64,000 nt of DNA from Flavobacterium sp. CBA20B-1 (GCF_028473145.1 NZ_CP092370.1:496001-560000), one strand, 5' to 3'; counted from the stretch's first letter, positions 8,802 to 17,685 are shown. Numbers and translations: made by a program. Notes: a model not told the origin generated them from the letters alone.

Positions 8802-9617
8802 ATGAGTTTATTCAGAAAAGACCCGTTTGGAAACATCATTTTTATAAAAAGATGGCTTATTCGTGTATTTGGCTTTTTAACCCACAAGCGGTACCGCGGC
8901 TTTAACGAATTGGTAATCGATGGATCTGAAATCATCAAACAACTTCCCGAAAACAACGTACTTTTTATATCGAACCACCAAACCTATTTTGCCGATGTGG
9001 TGGCTATGTTTCACGTGTTTAATGCCAGTTTAAAAGGCAGAGAAGACAACATAAAAAACGTGTTCTATATTTGGAATCCCAAAATGAATATTTATTATGT
9101 GAGTGCCAAAGAAACCATGCAAGCCGGCATTTTACCGCGCATAATGAGCTATACAGGAGCCATTACCGTTGAGCGAACATGGCGTGAAAAAGGCAAAGAT
9201 GTCACCGAAAAAAAAGCAGTAAACCCCAACGATACCGAAAATATTAAAAAAGCCTTGCAAGACGGTTGGGTGATTACTTTTCCGCAAGGAACCACCAAAT
9301 CGTTTAAACCCGTGCGAAAAGGTACGGCACACATCATTAAAGAACACCGTCCAATTGTGGTGCCTATTGTGATCGATGGATTTCGCCGTTCGTTTGATAA
9401 AAAAGGATTGTGGCTAAAGAAAAAAGGTATCCTGCAAACTTTTACCATTAAAGAACCTTTGCAAATTGATTACGACAATGAAACGATTGATGAAATTGTT
9501 GAAAAAATTGAATATGCTATTGAACAACACCCATCGTTTTTAAAAGTGATACCAAATGAAATCATTGAAAGCGATACCAAACTGAACAAAGAACGCCGTT
9601 TTCCGTTTGATTATTAA
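8802..9617 (+). CDS. 1-acyl-sn-glycerol-3-phosphate acyltransferase (PlsC family)
   Basis: 271 aa, membrane-associated glycerophospholipid acyltransferase. Block I reads SNHQTYFAD, block III FPQGTTKSF (the EGTR-equivalent loop that binds the phosphate), block IV RPIVVPIVIDGFRRSF. The catalytic motif is spaced H-x5-D rather than the textbook H-x4-D, which may reflect a one-residue register difference in this lineage. It would transfer an acyl chain to lysophosphatidate in phospholipid synthesis; the substrate could also be an aminolipid, common in Bacteroidota. No obvious operon partner. Confidence 0.8.
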   Translation: MSLFRKDPFGNIIFIKRWLIRVFGFLTHKRYRGFNELVIDGSEIIKQLPENNVLFISNHQTYFADVVAMFHVFNASLKGREDNIKNVFYIWNPKMNIYYVSAKETMQAGILPRIMSYTGAITVERTWREKGKDVTEKKAVNPNDTENIKKALQDGWVITFPQGTTKSFKPVRKGTAHIIKEHRPIVVPIVIDGFRRSFDKKGLWLKKKGILQTFTIKEPLQIDYDNETIDEIVEKIEYAIEQHPSFLKVIPNEIIESDTKLNKERRFPFDY

Positions 9618-9624
9618 CTGATTT

Positions 9625-9799
9625 CCACAGATGCACAGATTTTATTCATTATTTCAAGTACGTCATAAAAATGATGCAATGCATTCAAAATCTGTGAAAT
9701 TTAATGAGTTATCTGAGTTTGATTAAAACCAAATAGACACATAGAAAAATAGCGTTAAGCATCATATAATTAAACTTTAACATATCTGTGTATCTGTGG
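9625..9799. repeat. Dispersed intergenic element with 16-bp terminal inverted repeats (copy A)
   Basis: Left end CCACAGATGCACAGAT (9625-9640) and right end ATCTGTGTATCTGTGG (9784-9799) are inverted repeats with 15 of 16 positions matching; the whole element is 175 bp with AT-rich, non-coding interior that contains further ATCTGTG words. A second copy with perfect ends sits at 18519-18649. It looks like a MITE-like or REP-like flavobacterial intergenic repeat. It fills the 232-bp gap between the acyltransferase gene and the next gene; nothing else is seen there. Confidence 0.7.
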
Positions 9800-9849
9800 T
9801 AAAAAATCACGGAATAGCATTGTTAAGATAAATTTATATCGAAACTTCA

Positions 9850-10293
9850 TTAAAAAGCATTCAACGGAATATAAAACCCTAGTGAAAAGGTAAAACCTTT
9901 AATGGGTTTTACATCTTGTTTGGTTTGCATATCAAAACCGTAACCAACGCCCAATTCCAGCATAGTTGCGATAGACAAGCCCACTTTTGGCGTAACCGTA
10001 TAAGGCGAAATTTCACCTTCGGCAAACGGAACAATCAATCGGTTAAGAGTAGGGTAGAAGGTAAAACTGCCTTCGGGTATCACCACAAACCGCTCTCTAA
10101 AATAGGCCATATTGGCATTAGCTTCTAGTTTTATGCCTACTTCGTTTTGTGCCAACGGCTGCATGTAATAGCCACCCACTTTTAGCACATTGCCCGCTTG
10201 CGATTGATACGAAATACTAGGACCAAACAAAAAATCTTGTGCCTGGGAACAAAACCCCATTAATAAAGCAATTGTTAAAAGTGTTTTTTTCAT
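9850..10293 (-). CDS. Small outer-membrane beta-barrel protein, unknown function
   Basis: 147 aa with a clear Sec signal peptide (MKKTLLTIALLMGFCSQAQ, cleavage after AQA/AQD) and amphipathic strands ending in an aromatic residue (FTFSLGFYIPLNAF), as in 8-stranded porin-like barrels. It is monocistronic and sits just downstream of the restriction-modification cassette. No specific family is recognised. Confidence 0.6.
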   Translation of the reverse strand: MKKTLLTIALLMGFCSQAQDFLFGPSISYQSQAGNVLKVGGYYMQPLAQNEVGIKLEANANMAYFRERFVVIPEGSFTFYPTLNRLIVPFAEGEISPYTVTPKVGLSIATMLELGVGYGFDMQTKQDVKPIKGFTFSLGFYIPLNAF

Positions 10294-10401
10294 AGCGAAC
10301 TGTTGTTTTTGCTAAGGTAGTGAAAAATGGTGATAATCATATTAACTGTTTAAGAACATAGATAAGTTGTCATATTTATAATTTCAGAACCAATTCTTTA
10401 T

Positions 10402-11715
10402 TTAAAGATATTCGTCTTCTTGTGGGATAGGTTCGTCATTCATAAAAGCTTCAAATGAGCCAATCGGTGCAAAATCAATATAAAATGTTGAGTAATCATT
10501 TTTATTTCTCCACAAACGCACAGAATCAGTACCTTTCATTTGTAACCATTCACGAGTTACCTTTTTTCTTTCTTTTAGACCCAAAACATCAACTAAAAGC
10601 CATTGCCCTAAAGCAGATTGACCAAATCGTTTTCCATTTTCATCAAGTTCTGTACTGCTTCCCGATTGGAAATTTTTCATATTATCTCCTGTAATAAGTC
10701 CTGGAATACTCTTTCCATTTGGAAGCTGTATATGAAACCTAACTTCTGGTCTTTTCTCTTTATCATTCTTGTAAATTTCACGTTCTTCTATAACTTTTAA
10801 AATATCGTTAGTGAAAAAATCTGGAAATTTATAATGAAAATCTTTTGGTATAGGAATATAAACTTCATTTAAAGGTCTTGGTCTACCACTTCCTTTAACT
10901 TTTGGAGCACCATTCCAAGCATTTAATCCTGACTTTTCTTCAACTTCTTTTGTTTCGAATGAATATAATGGAAGATACGCTTCAACAATGTTAGTCGTAG
11001 CAACTTTTGCTTTGTCAATGAAGTTGAAATAGGCTTCTAATAAAAATGAAAATGGGTCTTCAATAATTTGAATATCAAATTGATGAAGTAAAAAAGTGTC
11101 TTTTTTTGACGAATCAAATTTTTGATGAATTTGCGAATCTCCAAATGTATATTTATAATCTTTGTGTCCGTCCGACCAAGAAAATGCAGTTGGTGTTAGA
11201 TTAAATTTTTCAAGTTTGTTTAAATCAATCAAAGGATAAGCACATTCGTTGATTACAAAACGACCCTCATCACGAGTTACATAATGATAAATATTTTTAT
11301 TTTCTGATAATCCTAAACGCTCGTAATCACTTCTCATACGCTCGTTTTTGATTTCGGAAATTTTATAAGCTAATGCTTCAACATCATTGTTTTTGAAAAC
11401 GCTATTTATCTCATTTTGATAGCGTTTTAGTTGCATAACTTTTTGGAATGACGGCTTGCTATTCATCCAAGTTTTCAAACCAATTCCAATTCTGTCATTT
11501 CCAAAAACAGAAACTACATCGTGTGGTGTGTTTCCGATGTCTGCATTTTGGCTGTCAAAAATTTTTGCAAAAACAGTTTCTTGAAATTTGGAATCAAGGT
11601 ACGGAACCATATCGCCTTTTTTTTGGCGAAATAAGTTAGAAAGAGCACCATAAACTTGTAAGAACTTTATGTATTCTTCTCTTTGTTCTTTAGAATATTG
11701 TTCCCAAATACTCAT
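10402..11715 (-). CDS. Putative type II restriction endonuclease
   Basis: 437 aa, third gene of the cassette that starts with a C5 methyltransferase. The C-terminal ~140 residues (RPRPLNEVYIPIPKDFHYKFP, then PNGKSIPGLITGDNMKNFQSG and FGQSALGQWLLVDVLGL) resemble the B3-like DNA-recognition domain found at the C-terminus of NgoFVII/BfiI-type enzymes. The N-terminal half has no PLD HxK motif; HDVVSVFGNDRIGIGLKTW near residues 65-83 could be a degenerate PD-(D/E)xK core. AT-rich compared with flanking core genes, consistent with transfer. The endonuclease assignment rests partly on context. Confidence 0.65.
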   Translation of the reverse strand: MSIWEQYSKEQREEYIKFLQVYGALSNLFRQKKGDMVPYLDSKFQETVFAKIFDSQNADIGNTPHDVVSVFGNDRIGIGLKTWMNSKPSFQKVMQLKRYQNEINSVFKNNDVEALAYKISEIKNERMRSDYERLGLSENKNIYHYVTRDEGRFVINECAYPLIDLNKLEKFNLTPTAFSWSDGHKDYKYTFGDSQIHQKFDSSKKDTFLLHQFDIQIIEDPFSFLLEAYFNFIDKAKVATTNIVEAYLPLYSFETKEVEEKSGLNAWNGAPKVKGSGRPRPLNEVYIPIPKDFHYKFPDFFTNDILKVIEEREIYKNDKEKRPEVRFHIQLPNGKSIPGLITGDNMKNFQSGSSTELDENGKRFGQSALGQWLLVDVLGLKERKKVTREWLQMKGTDSVRLWRNKNDYSTFYIDFAPIGSFEAFMNDEPIPQEDEYL

Positions 11716-11721
11716 CTTATT

Positions 11722-12045
11722 TTAACTTACAGATTTAGCATAATGATACAAATCTCCATCTCCATTAGTCATGACTTCAATTAAATTTGAATATAATTTT
11801 GGTTTTCTTTTTTTAATTGATTTAAAAAATTCTTGAATTGCTGAATACTCAAGATTCGACAAATAGTCATTGAAACGTGATTGGTCTCTTTCAGAATAAT
11901 TATCTGGGCAAAATCCATCATGCTTAATTATTAAATCGAATGTTTTATTTTTATCAACATCTAAAATTCGTAAACCATAAATATTTTTTGGAAGATTTTT
12001 ATCTATTAAATTAAAATCCAAATTTAATAATTGATTATTTTCCAT
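11722..12045 (-). CDS. Unknown 107-aa protein inside the restriction-modification cassette
   Basis: A small acidic/basic mixed soluble protein (starts MENNQLLNLDFNLIDKNLPK; central RDQSRFNDYLSNLEYSAIQEFF helix-rich segment). I do not recognise it. It sits 2 bp after the methyltransferase stop and 6 bp before the endonuclease ATG, so the three are one transcription and translation unit. It lacks an HTH suited to a C (controller) protein and the Vsr fold motifs, though it is near Vsr size. It could be an accessory, inhibitor or specificity subunit. Confidence 0.6.
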   Translation of the reverse strand: MENNQLLNLDFNLIDKNLPKNIYGLRILDVDKNKTFDLIIKHDGFCPDNYSERDQSRFNDYLSNLEYSAIQEFFKSIKKRKPKLYSNLIEVMTNGDGDLYHYAKSVS

Positions 12046-12047
12046 AA

Positions 12048-13265
12048 TTATAAAACTTTAATGATTTGATTTGCAATTCTTTCAACCAAAGTTGTTGTCA
12101 CAGAATTCCCTGCTTGCATGTACAATTTGCTGTTTGCAACAGGAGGCAAAATATATTTTTCTATTGGATAACCTTGGAAAGCAAAACATTCTTTTGGTGT
12201 TAATTTTCTGATTCCAAAATCATCTTTTATTAAAGGTACATTATGTCCACCTGAACCCATATTCGCAGTTAAAGTTGGACAAAGATTACTTTTGTTTTCT
12301 CTTGCATAAACTCTTCTCCATTGATAAACTGTATCTTTTGAAATCATTGTTTTTGCAAGTTCAGGATAATATTGATGGTCTTTTTTGTAATAAAAAATAT
12401 CATCTTGTTTTTCTTTATCTAAAAAATCGTGTATTGTTTTTGTTAATTTTATTGGTTTAGGAAACTCAAATTTCGCATAATTTTTAACTTGCTTTGGGTC
12501 AAAAGCAACTATAAAAATTCGCTCACGATTTTGGGGAATATTTGCGTGAGTTGCTGAATTTAAAACTTTTGAAAATGTTTTATAACCCAATTTTTGTTCG
12601 AGTGTTTCAATAATCGTTTTAAATGTATTTCCTTTATCGTGAGAAACAAGATTTTTTACATTTTCTAAAAATACTACCTTTGGTTTGTGCTTTTCTACAA
12701 TTTGTTCAATGTCAAAAAACAAAGTTCCTCTTGTGTCTGCAAATCCTTTCTGATAGCCTGCAATTGAGAATGCTTGGCAAGGAAAACCTGCACATAAAAT
12801 GTCAAATTTTTCAGGAATATAATTTTTATTTCGCTCTTTTGTAATGTCACCAAATGGAACTTCACCAAAATTTTCTCTGTATGTTTTTTGTGCATCATTG
12901 TTCCATTCACTTGTAAAAACGCATTTTCCACCAACATTTTGCAAAGCCAATCTAAATCCACCAATTCCTGCAAACAAATCAATGAATTTAAAACTATAAT
13001 TTTCTGGAGTTGGAAAAGGAACGTTTTCAACTTCAAATAGAAGTTGTTGCAAAGCATCTTCTGCAACAATAGAAATATTGTTTTCACTTTTGTATTCAAC
13101 GTAATTTTTAATAACAGTTAAAGCTTCTTTTTTATAATATTTTGAAACTCCGTTATGTATATTATGAAGATAGTGAGTTAATACAGCTTTGTCTTCAAAA
13201 GGTTCAACAAGCCTTATTTGATAATTTTTATTATCAAATTCTTCTATGCTTATTTTCTCTTTCAT
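12048..13265 (-). CDS. DNA (cytosine-5-)-methyltransferase of a type II R-M system
   Basis: About 405 aa. C5-MTase motifs in order: I FIDLFAGIGGFRLAL, IV GFPCQAFSIAG (catalytic Cys in PCQ), VI ENVKNL, VIII QNRERIFIVAF, and X QAGNSVTTTLV near the C-terminus; the region between VIII and X forms the target recognition domain. There is a ~95-residue N-terminal extension before motif I. Start: ATG at 13265 (MKEKISIEEF) is chosen; ATGs at 13271 and 13295 would add 2 or 10 residues. It protects host DNA against the endonuclease encoded downstream. Recognition sequence cannot be deduced. Notably AT-rich with poly-A tracts upstream. Confidence 0.9.
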   Translation of the reverse strand: MKEKISIEEFDNKNYQIRLVEPFEDKAVLTHYLHNIHNGVSKYYKKEALTVIKNYVEYKSENNISIVAEDALQQLLFEVENVPFPTPENYSFKFIDLFAGIGGFRLALQNVGGKCVFTSEWNNDAQKTYRENFGEVPFGDITKERNKNYIPEKFDILCAGFPCQAFSIAGYQKGFADTRGTLFFDIEQIVEKHKPKVVFLENVKNLVSHDKGNTFKTIIETLEQKLGYKTFSKVLNSATHANIPQNRERIFIVAFDPKQVKNYAKFEFPKPIKLTKTIHDFLDKEKQDDIFYYKKDHQYYPELAKTMISKDTVYQWRRVYARENKSNLCPTLTANMGSGGHNVPLIKDDFGIRKLTPKECFAFQGYPIEKYILPPVANSKLYMQAGNSVTTTLVERIANQIIKVL

Positions 13266-13464
13266 TATCATTCCTAGGTTTACTTTACTATTCAACTTTG
13301 CAATTTACAAATTAAAAATTCAGTAAAATTAATTAAATTTATTTTTATTAATACATATCCTAATTTTGTAAAAAAAATAAATAATAATCTTTTTCCAAAA
13401 AAAAATTTGTTTATTTTTTAATGAATTAGCAAAAAAAAATTATTTTTTTATTGCTTAAAAACAC

Positions 13465-13493
13465 AAAAAAACCGAACAAGAGTTCAGTTTTTT
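13465..13493 (-). terminator. Terminator of the tpiA operon
   Basis: Read on the minus strand, AACTGAAC and GTTCGGTT (13489-13482 / 13477-13470) form an 8-bp stem with one G-U pair and are followed by T's. It closes the operon before the R-M cassette. The remaining ~170 bp up to the methyltransferase start are extremely A/T-rich with homopolymer runs and no gene. Confidence 0.7.
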
Positions 13494-13514
13494 AGTGTAA
13501 TGAAGTGATGATTT

Positions 13515-14264
13515 TTAAACCGCCTCAATAATCTTTGTAAAATCGGCTATATTTAAAGCAGCACCGCCAATTAAACCGCCGTCCACATCGGGTTGTGCAA
13601 AAATGGTGGTTGCGTTGTCTGGTTTTACGCTGCCGCCGTATAAAATGGTAACATTATTTGCCAAACTGCCGTAGTGGTGTGCAATTTGTTCGCGGATAAA
13701 CTGGTGCATTTCTTGTGCTTGTTCCGGAGTGGCTGTTTCGCCGGTGCCAATTGCCCAAACAGGTTCGTAGGCAATCACGATGTGTTCCCAAGCTTCTTTT
13801 GGCAGGTGAAACAACGAATCTTTTAACTGATAAAACACCACGTTTTGAAATTGTTTGCTTTTGCGGTCTTTCAATTCTTCGCCCACACAAAAAATTACAC
13901 GCATGTTGTGGCGCAATGCGGTATCTACCTTATTGGCTAAAAGCGCCGGTGTTTCGTTAAAATAATGTCGGCGTTCGCTGTGACCTAAAATCACGGTTTG
14001 CACACCTACGCTGGTTAACATATCGGCTGAAATTTCGCCTGTAAAAGCGCCGCCTTCTGCTTGGTGCATGTTTTGTGCAGCCACGCTAATGTTGGTGTCT
14101 TCTAGCATTTGGGTTGCCAACATTAAATTGGTAAAAGAAGGTGCTACCAACACTTCTACTTCTTTGCCGCTGGGCATATTGTTTACTAAATCGTTTAAAA
14201 ACTGAGTGGTTTCTGAAGCATTTTTGTGCATTTTCCAGTTTCCGGCTATTATTTTATGTCTCAT
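13515..14264 (-). CDS. tpiA: Triosephosphate isomerase
   Basis: 249 aa, full-length TIM barrel. Start MRHKIIAGNWKMHKN carries the substrate Lys (GNWKM, Asn/Lys), GHSERRHYF provides the electrophile His, AYEPVWAIGTGETATPEQAQ holds the catalytic Glu and the start of loop 6, and YGGSVKPDN / GGLIGGAAL bind phosphate. It interconverts DHAP and glyceraldehyde-3-phosphate in glycolysis. Its ATG overlaps the stop of the upstream TlpA-like gene by 4 bp (ATGA), so it is the last gene of the DUF1599-BT_3928-permease-TlpA-tpiA operon. Confidence 0.97.
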   Translation of the reverse strand: MRHKIIAGNWKMHKNASETTQFLNDLVNNMPSGKEVEVLVAPSFTNLMLATQMLEDTNISVAAQNMHQAEGGAFTGEISADMLTSVGVQTVILGHSERRHYFNETPALLANKVDTALRHNMRVIFCVGEELKDRKSKQFQNVVFYQLKDSLFHLPKEAWEHIVIAYEPVWAIGTGETATPEQAQEMHQFIREQIAHHYGSLANNVTILYGGSVKPDNATTIFAQPDVDGGLIGGAALNIADFTKIIEAV

Positions 14265-14830
14265 AATGAAGGTTGTATCTTGTTTAGGGTGTTAATTAAA
14301 AGGGTGTCGTTTGCCACAATGGCTTTTTTTAGGGCGATGTTTCCTTGAGCATCCACAACAATATAGCGTGGAATCCAATCTAATTGAATGGACTGACCAA
14401 ATTCGTCTTTCATTTTTTCGTTCAAATAATAATGATCGCCTTTTAAGTCGTATTTTTTAATCGCTTCTGTCCATTTGTTCTTTGTTTTGTCTAACGATAG
14501 AAAAACATAAGCTGCATTAGGATATTGCTGTTGAAGGTTTTTTAATTCGGGAAATCCTTTGATACAATCGGGGCACCATGATGCCCAAACATCAATCACA
14601 ATGGGTGCTCCTTTGTGTTTGGCTAAAATGTTCTGAAACGAAATTTTGTTTCCAGAAGGATCTTCAAACATTTTGTTGAGGGTTACCGCACTAAAAGCTT
14701 CGTTGGAAACCGCAACGCTGTCGGTTGTAATTTCGGTTGAAGGTGCTGATTGTTTGTTGGTTTTTTGTTTAGTATCGCAACCTATCGCGATAAAACCTAA
14801 AGCTAAAAGGGTTATAAAAATCTTTTTCAT
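14261..14830 (-). CDS. TlpA-like thiol-disulfide lipoprotein
   Basis: 189 aa. Lipoprotein signal MKKIFITLLALGFIAIGC with lipobox Cys18, then a Ser/Thr-rich linker and a thioredoxin-fold domain with the redox motif WASWCPDCIKG. The PIVIDVWASWCPDC context is that of TlpA/ResA periplasmic reductants that keep partner thiols reduced. Translationally coupled to tpiA, and follows the ABC permease by 36 bp. The target of reduction is not evident. Confidence 0.85.
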   Translation of the reverse strand: MKKIFITLLALGFIAIGCDTKQKTNKQSAPSTEITTDSVAVSNEAFSAVTLNKMFEDPSGNKISFQNILAKHKGAPIVIDVWASWCPDCIKGFPELKNLQQQYPNAAYVFLSLDKTKNKWTEAIKKYDLKGDHYYLNEKMKDEFGQSIQLDWIPRYIVVDAQGNIALKKAIVANDTLLINTLNKIQPSL

Positions 14831-14866
14831 AATTATATAAATATAAAGGGAATATTTGTAAAGCTA

Positions 14867-15943
14867 TTATTTCAATTTAATTCTTGGATCTAAATAAGCA
14901 TAGATTAAATCTACTAAAATGGTAATTACTACAAAAGTGGTTGCTACCACAATCACCGATCCCATGATTACCGGCAAATCTAAATTGTTCAATGCATCAA
15001 CGATTTCTTTACCTAAACCGTTCCATCCGAAAATATATTCCACAAAAACCGCACCAGCCAACATGGATGCAAACCAACCCGACATGGCGGTAACAACAGG
15101 GTTTAGTGCATTTTTCAAGGCGTGTTTGGTGATGATTTTATAGGTGGATAATCCTTTGGCTTTTGCCGTTCGAATGTATTCTTGGTTCAAGACTTCGAGC
15201 AACGAATTGCGCATTAATTGAATGACCACACCCAACGGACGAATGCCTAAAACCACTGCCGGAAGTATGGCGTTTTTCAAGGCTAAATGGGTGCCTTCGC
15301 CAAAATCGTCCACTTCGTATAAACTGCCGGTCATATTTAAACCCGTGTATTGATGCCACAAAAAACCAAAAATCCATGCAAACAAAATGGCACTGAAAAA
15401 CGAGGGAACACTCATACCCAAGGTGCTGATGAGTGCGATGATTCGGTCGAAAAAGCTATTGGCGTTTAATGCCGAAATGATTCCTAAAAACACTCCGATT
15501 AGCAATGCAATTACAATGGAAAAAACGGCTAAAACCACGGTGCTTGGCAAAGTGTGTAATATAATATCGGTTACTTTCTTTCCGTTTTTCTGAAAACTTT
15601 CACGCAAATAAGGTGTTTTTAAAACCACATCATACTTTTGGGTGCTGAATAAAACAGTTCCGCCGTATTTTTCTTCGGTATAAAACGTGTAATGACCAGC
15701 TTGTTTTTTGTGAAATGATACCGGTGATAAATCGTTCAAATAATAAAAATATTGATTGATAACGGGTTGGTCAAAACCGTATTTCTTTTTGATAAGTGCC
15801 AATTGTTCCGAGTTTTCGTTTTGATCCAACATCATTCGTGCAGGATCGCCCGGCAAAATATTAAACAATATAAAAACCACCGTAATTACACCAAAAAGCG
15901 TAAAAAACGAATACCCTAGTTTATTTAGAAAATACCTCAGCAC
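14867..15943 (-). CDS. ABC transporter permease, OppB/DppB type
   Basis: 358 aa. First membrane segment GYSFFTLFGVITVVFILFN followed by the diagnostic LPGDPARMMLDQ; after a ~80-residue periplasmic insert come five further membrane segments and the EAA loop (RTAKAKGLSTYKIITKHALKN, split over residues ~265-285). This is the peptide/nickel permease fold. No ATPase, second permease or binding protein is adjacent, so partners must be encoded elsewhere. Its stop region is 36 bp from the TlpA gene, and its ATG overlaps the BT_3928 stop by one base. Confidence 0.85.
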   Translation of the reverse strand: MLRYFLNKLGYSFFTLFGVITVVFILFNILPGDPARMMLDQNENSEQLALIKKKYGFDQPVINQYFYYLNDLSPVSFHKKQAGHYTFYTEEKYGGTVLFSTQKYDVVLKTPYLRESFQKNGKKVTDIILHTLPSTVVLAVFSIVIALLIGVFLGIISALNANSFFDRIIALISTLGMSVPSFFSAILFAWIFGFLWHQYTGLNMTGSLYEVDDFGEGTHLALKNAILPAVVLGIRPLGVVIQLMRNSLLEVLNQEYIRTAKAKGLSTYKIITKHALKNALNPVVTAMSGWFASMLAGAVFVEYIFGWNGLGKEIVDALNNLDLPVIMGSVIVVATTFVVITILVDLIYAYLDPRIKLK

Positions 15944-17025
15944 TATTTTTTAATTTCGGAATAGTTCTTTTTTAAGAGCGATTTTAACTCAGAACCCACA
16001 TATTTTTTCTCGTTGATGCCGTCCCATTCTTTGATTTTATTTCCATTCCAAAAATAGATGATTCCCGGCGTGTCTTTATTGTTTCCTAACAATTTCCAAA
16101 ACGGAATCACTTCAATGATTTTATAAGGATAGTTAGCTCCGGCAAATTCAAAGAAATCAGGAATTTTTTCAGGTTCTTCGTTCATAAAGACAATTTGTAT
16201 TTTAGGGAAATTTTTGTCTTTTCGTTTCATTTCCGTCAGCTCTTTCGCCACATCACGGCAATGTTCACAACCTGGCACAAACAATGCTAAAATCTTTTTT
16301 CCTTGATCGATATTCGAAAAATATTGTGTGTAGCCCGATTTTACCTTAGCAGGTTCATCAACAACCGGTTTTGCAGTTTTGACAGGAACTTCTTCCGTAA
16401 CAATAGGTTCTGTTGGGTTTACAGCAATCGGTTCAGTTGGTTGATTTTCAATAGTTTCCACAGGTGTTTCCATTTCTTCTGTAGCAATTTCTACTGCTTT
16501 TGGTTGAATGGGAGCCAACATAAACAACGCTAAAATTGAGGCAAATGTTATGGTTGACAAAACCCAGAAATTATTCCCTTCTTTTGCCGATTTTGGTGTA
16601 ATGTATAAGTAAATGATTAACAAGACGATAGCAATCACGTTTTTAATAATTGCTTCGATAGGAGTCATGGGTAATAAACTTCCAAAACAACCACAATTTC
16701 CAGAATTTCCGCCTGTTTGAATGGTGTCAATTCCCAAATGAACTGTAAAAACCACTAACATTAACATCGTTGCAGGAATCACAATTCTTCGCAAAAAGTT
16801 ATTCTGCAACAATAAAATGCCTAATGCCAGTTCAATTCCAATTAAAATGCGCGAAAAATATACCGCCACATCTTCTGAAAAACCCATTGGATATAACTGT
16901 TTTACTTCAAATGTTGAAATCGCAAAATACGGACTCGGGTATAATTTGGCAACGGCAGAAATTAAGAATAAAAACGAAATAATGATTCTAATTGTCCACG
17001 GTAAATATTTTTTTAAGTTTTCCAT
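15943..17025 (-). CDS. BT_3928 family protein: DoxX/MauE-like membrane domain fused to a thioredoxin-like domain
   Basis: 360 aa. Residues 1-~165 hold four to five membrane helices of the DoxX/MauE type (SAVAKLYPSPYFAISTFEVK; a GNCGCFGS cysteine loop near residue 110). A Pro/Glu/Thr-rich linker (EEMETPVETIENQPTEPIAV) follows, then a C-terminal domain with FVPGCEHCRDVAKEL, a thioredoxin-like CxxC (CEHC). This layout suggests membrane electron transfer to an exported thiol partner, in keeping with the TlpA-like gene of the same operon. The family is confined to Bacteroidota. Confidence 0.8.
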   Translation of the reverse strand: MENLKKYLPWTIRIIISFLFLISAVAKLYPSPYFAISTFEVKQLYPMGFSEDVAVYFSRILIGIELALGILLLQNNFLRRIVIPATMLMLVVFTVHLGIDTIQTGGNSGNCGCFGSLLPMTPIEAIIKNVIAIVLLIIYLYITPKSAKEGNNFWVLSTITFASILALFMLAPIQPKAVEIATEEMETPVETIENQPTEPIAVNPTEPIVTEEVPVKTAKPVVDEPAKVKSGYTQYFSNIDQGKKILALFVPGCEHCRDVAKELTEMKRKDKNFPKIQIVFMNEEPEKIPDFFEFAGANYPYKIIEVIPFWKLLGNNKDTPGIIYFWNGNKIKEWDGINEKKYVGSELKSLLKKNYSEIKK

Positions 17026-17056
17026 TTTTCAAAATTAAGTTTGTAAAAGTTAGTTC

Positions 17057-17599
17057 TTATTCGGCAAAATTCATTAAAATCAGTGCAAAAACGGCGTAAT
17101 TAATCATGTCTTGGTAATTGGCATCCAACCCTTCAGACACGAGGGTTTTTCCTTTATTGTCTTCGATTTGTTTCACTCGCAACAGCTTTTGCAAAATGAT
17201 ATCGGTGTGCGATGAAATCCGCAAATCGCGCCAAGCTTCGCCATAATCGTGGTTTTTGTTCATCATCAATTCTTTGGTAATGCCAATGTGCTTGTCGTAC
17301 AAATCAATGGCTTCTTGGGTAGATAAATCGGCTTCTTTAGAAACGCCTTTTTCCAATTGAATCAACGCCATGATGCTATAATTAATGATTCCGATGAATT
17401 CTGAAGTTTCATCTTCATCAATTTTTCGTACATCATTTTCTTGTAACGACCGAATTCGGCATGCTTTGATATAAATTTGATCGGTTAACGAGGGCAATCG
17501 CAAAATGCGCCACGCACAGCCGTAATCGTGTAATTTATTAATGTATAATTGTCTGCAAATGGCAATTATTTTATCATATTGTTCCGCTGTTGAAAACAT
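17057..17599 (-). CDS. DUF1599 domain protein
   Basis: 180 aa from the ATG at 17599 (MFSTAEQYDKIIAICRQL). An upstream ATG at 17695 would overlap the divergent folP start and add a hydrophobic stretch foreign to the family, so it is rejected. The protein contains two similar halves with NKLHDYGCAWRILRLPS and NKNHDYGEAWRDLRISS, an internal duplication diagnostic of DUF1599; the conserved Asp-Tyr/Glu residues resemble all-alpha NTP pyrophosphatase-like helices, but no activity is established. First gene of the tpiA operon and divergent from folP. Confidence 0.85.
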   Translation of the reverse strand: MFSTAEQYDKIIAICRQLYINKLHDYGCAWRILRLPSLTDQIYIKACRIRSLQENDVRKIDEDETSEFIGIINYSIMALIQLEKGVSKEADLSTQEAIDLYDKHIGITKELMMNKNHDYGEAWRDLRISSHTDIILQKLLRVKQIEDNKGKTLVSEGLDANYQDMINYAVFALILMNFAE

Positions 17600-17685
17600 A
17601 TTCAAGTATCTTTGTATAAATTTTACCAAAAATAACAATCTGTTCGCACAATAAAAACAAAAGCAGGTATTTATTCCAATAAATA

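Noticed and set aside
11722..12045. Vsr mismatch endonuclease or controller protein in the R-M cassette
   Set aside because: No Vsr zinc/catalytic motif and no helix-turn-helix visible, so neither name was given.
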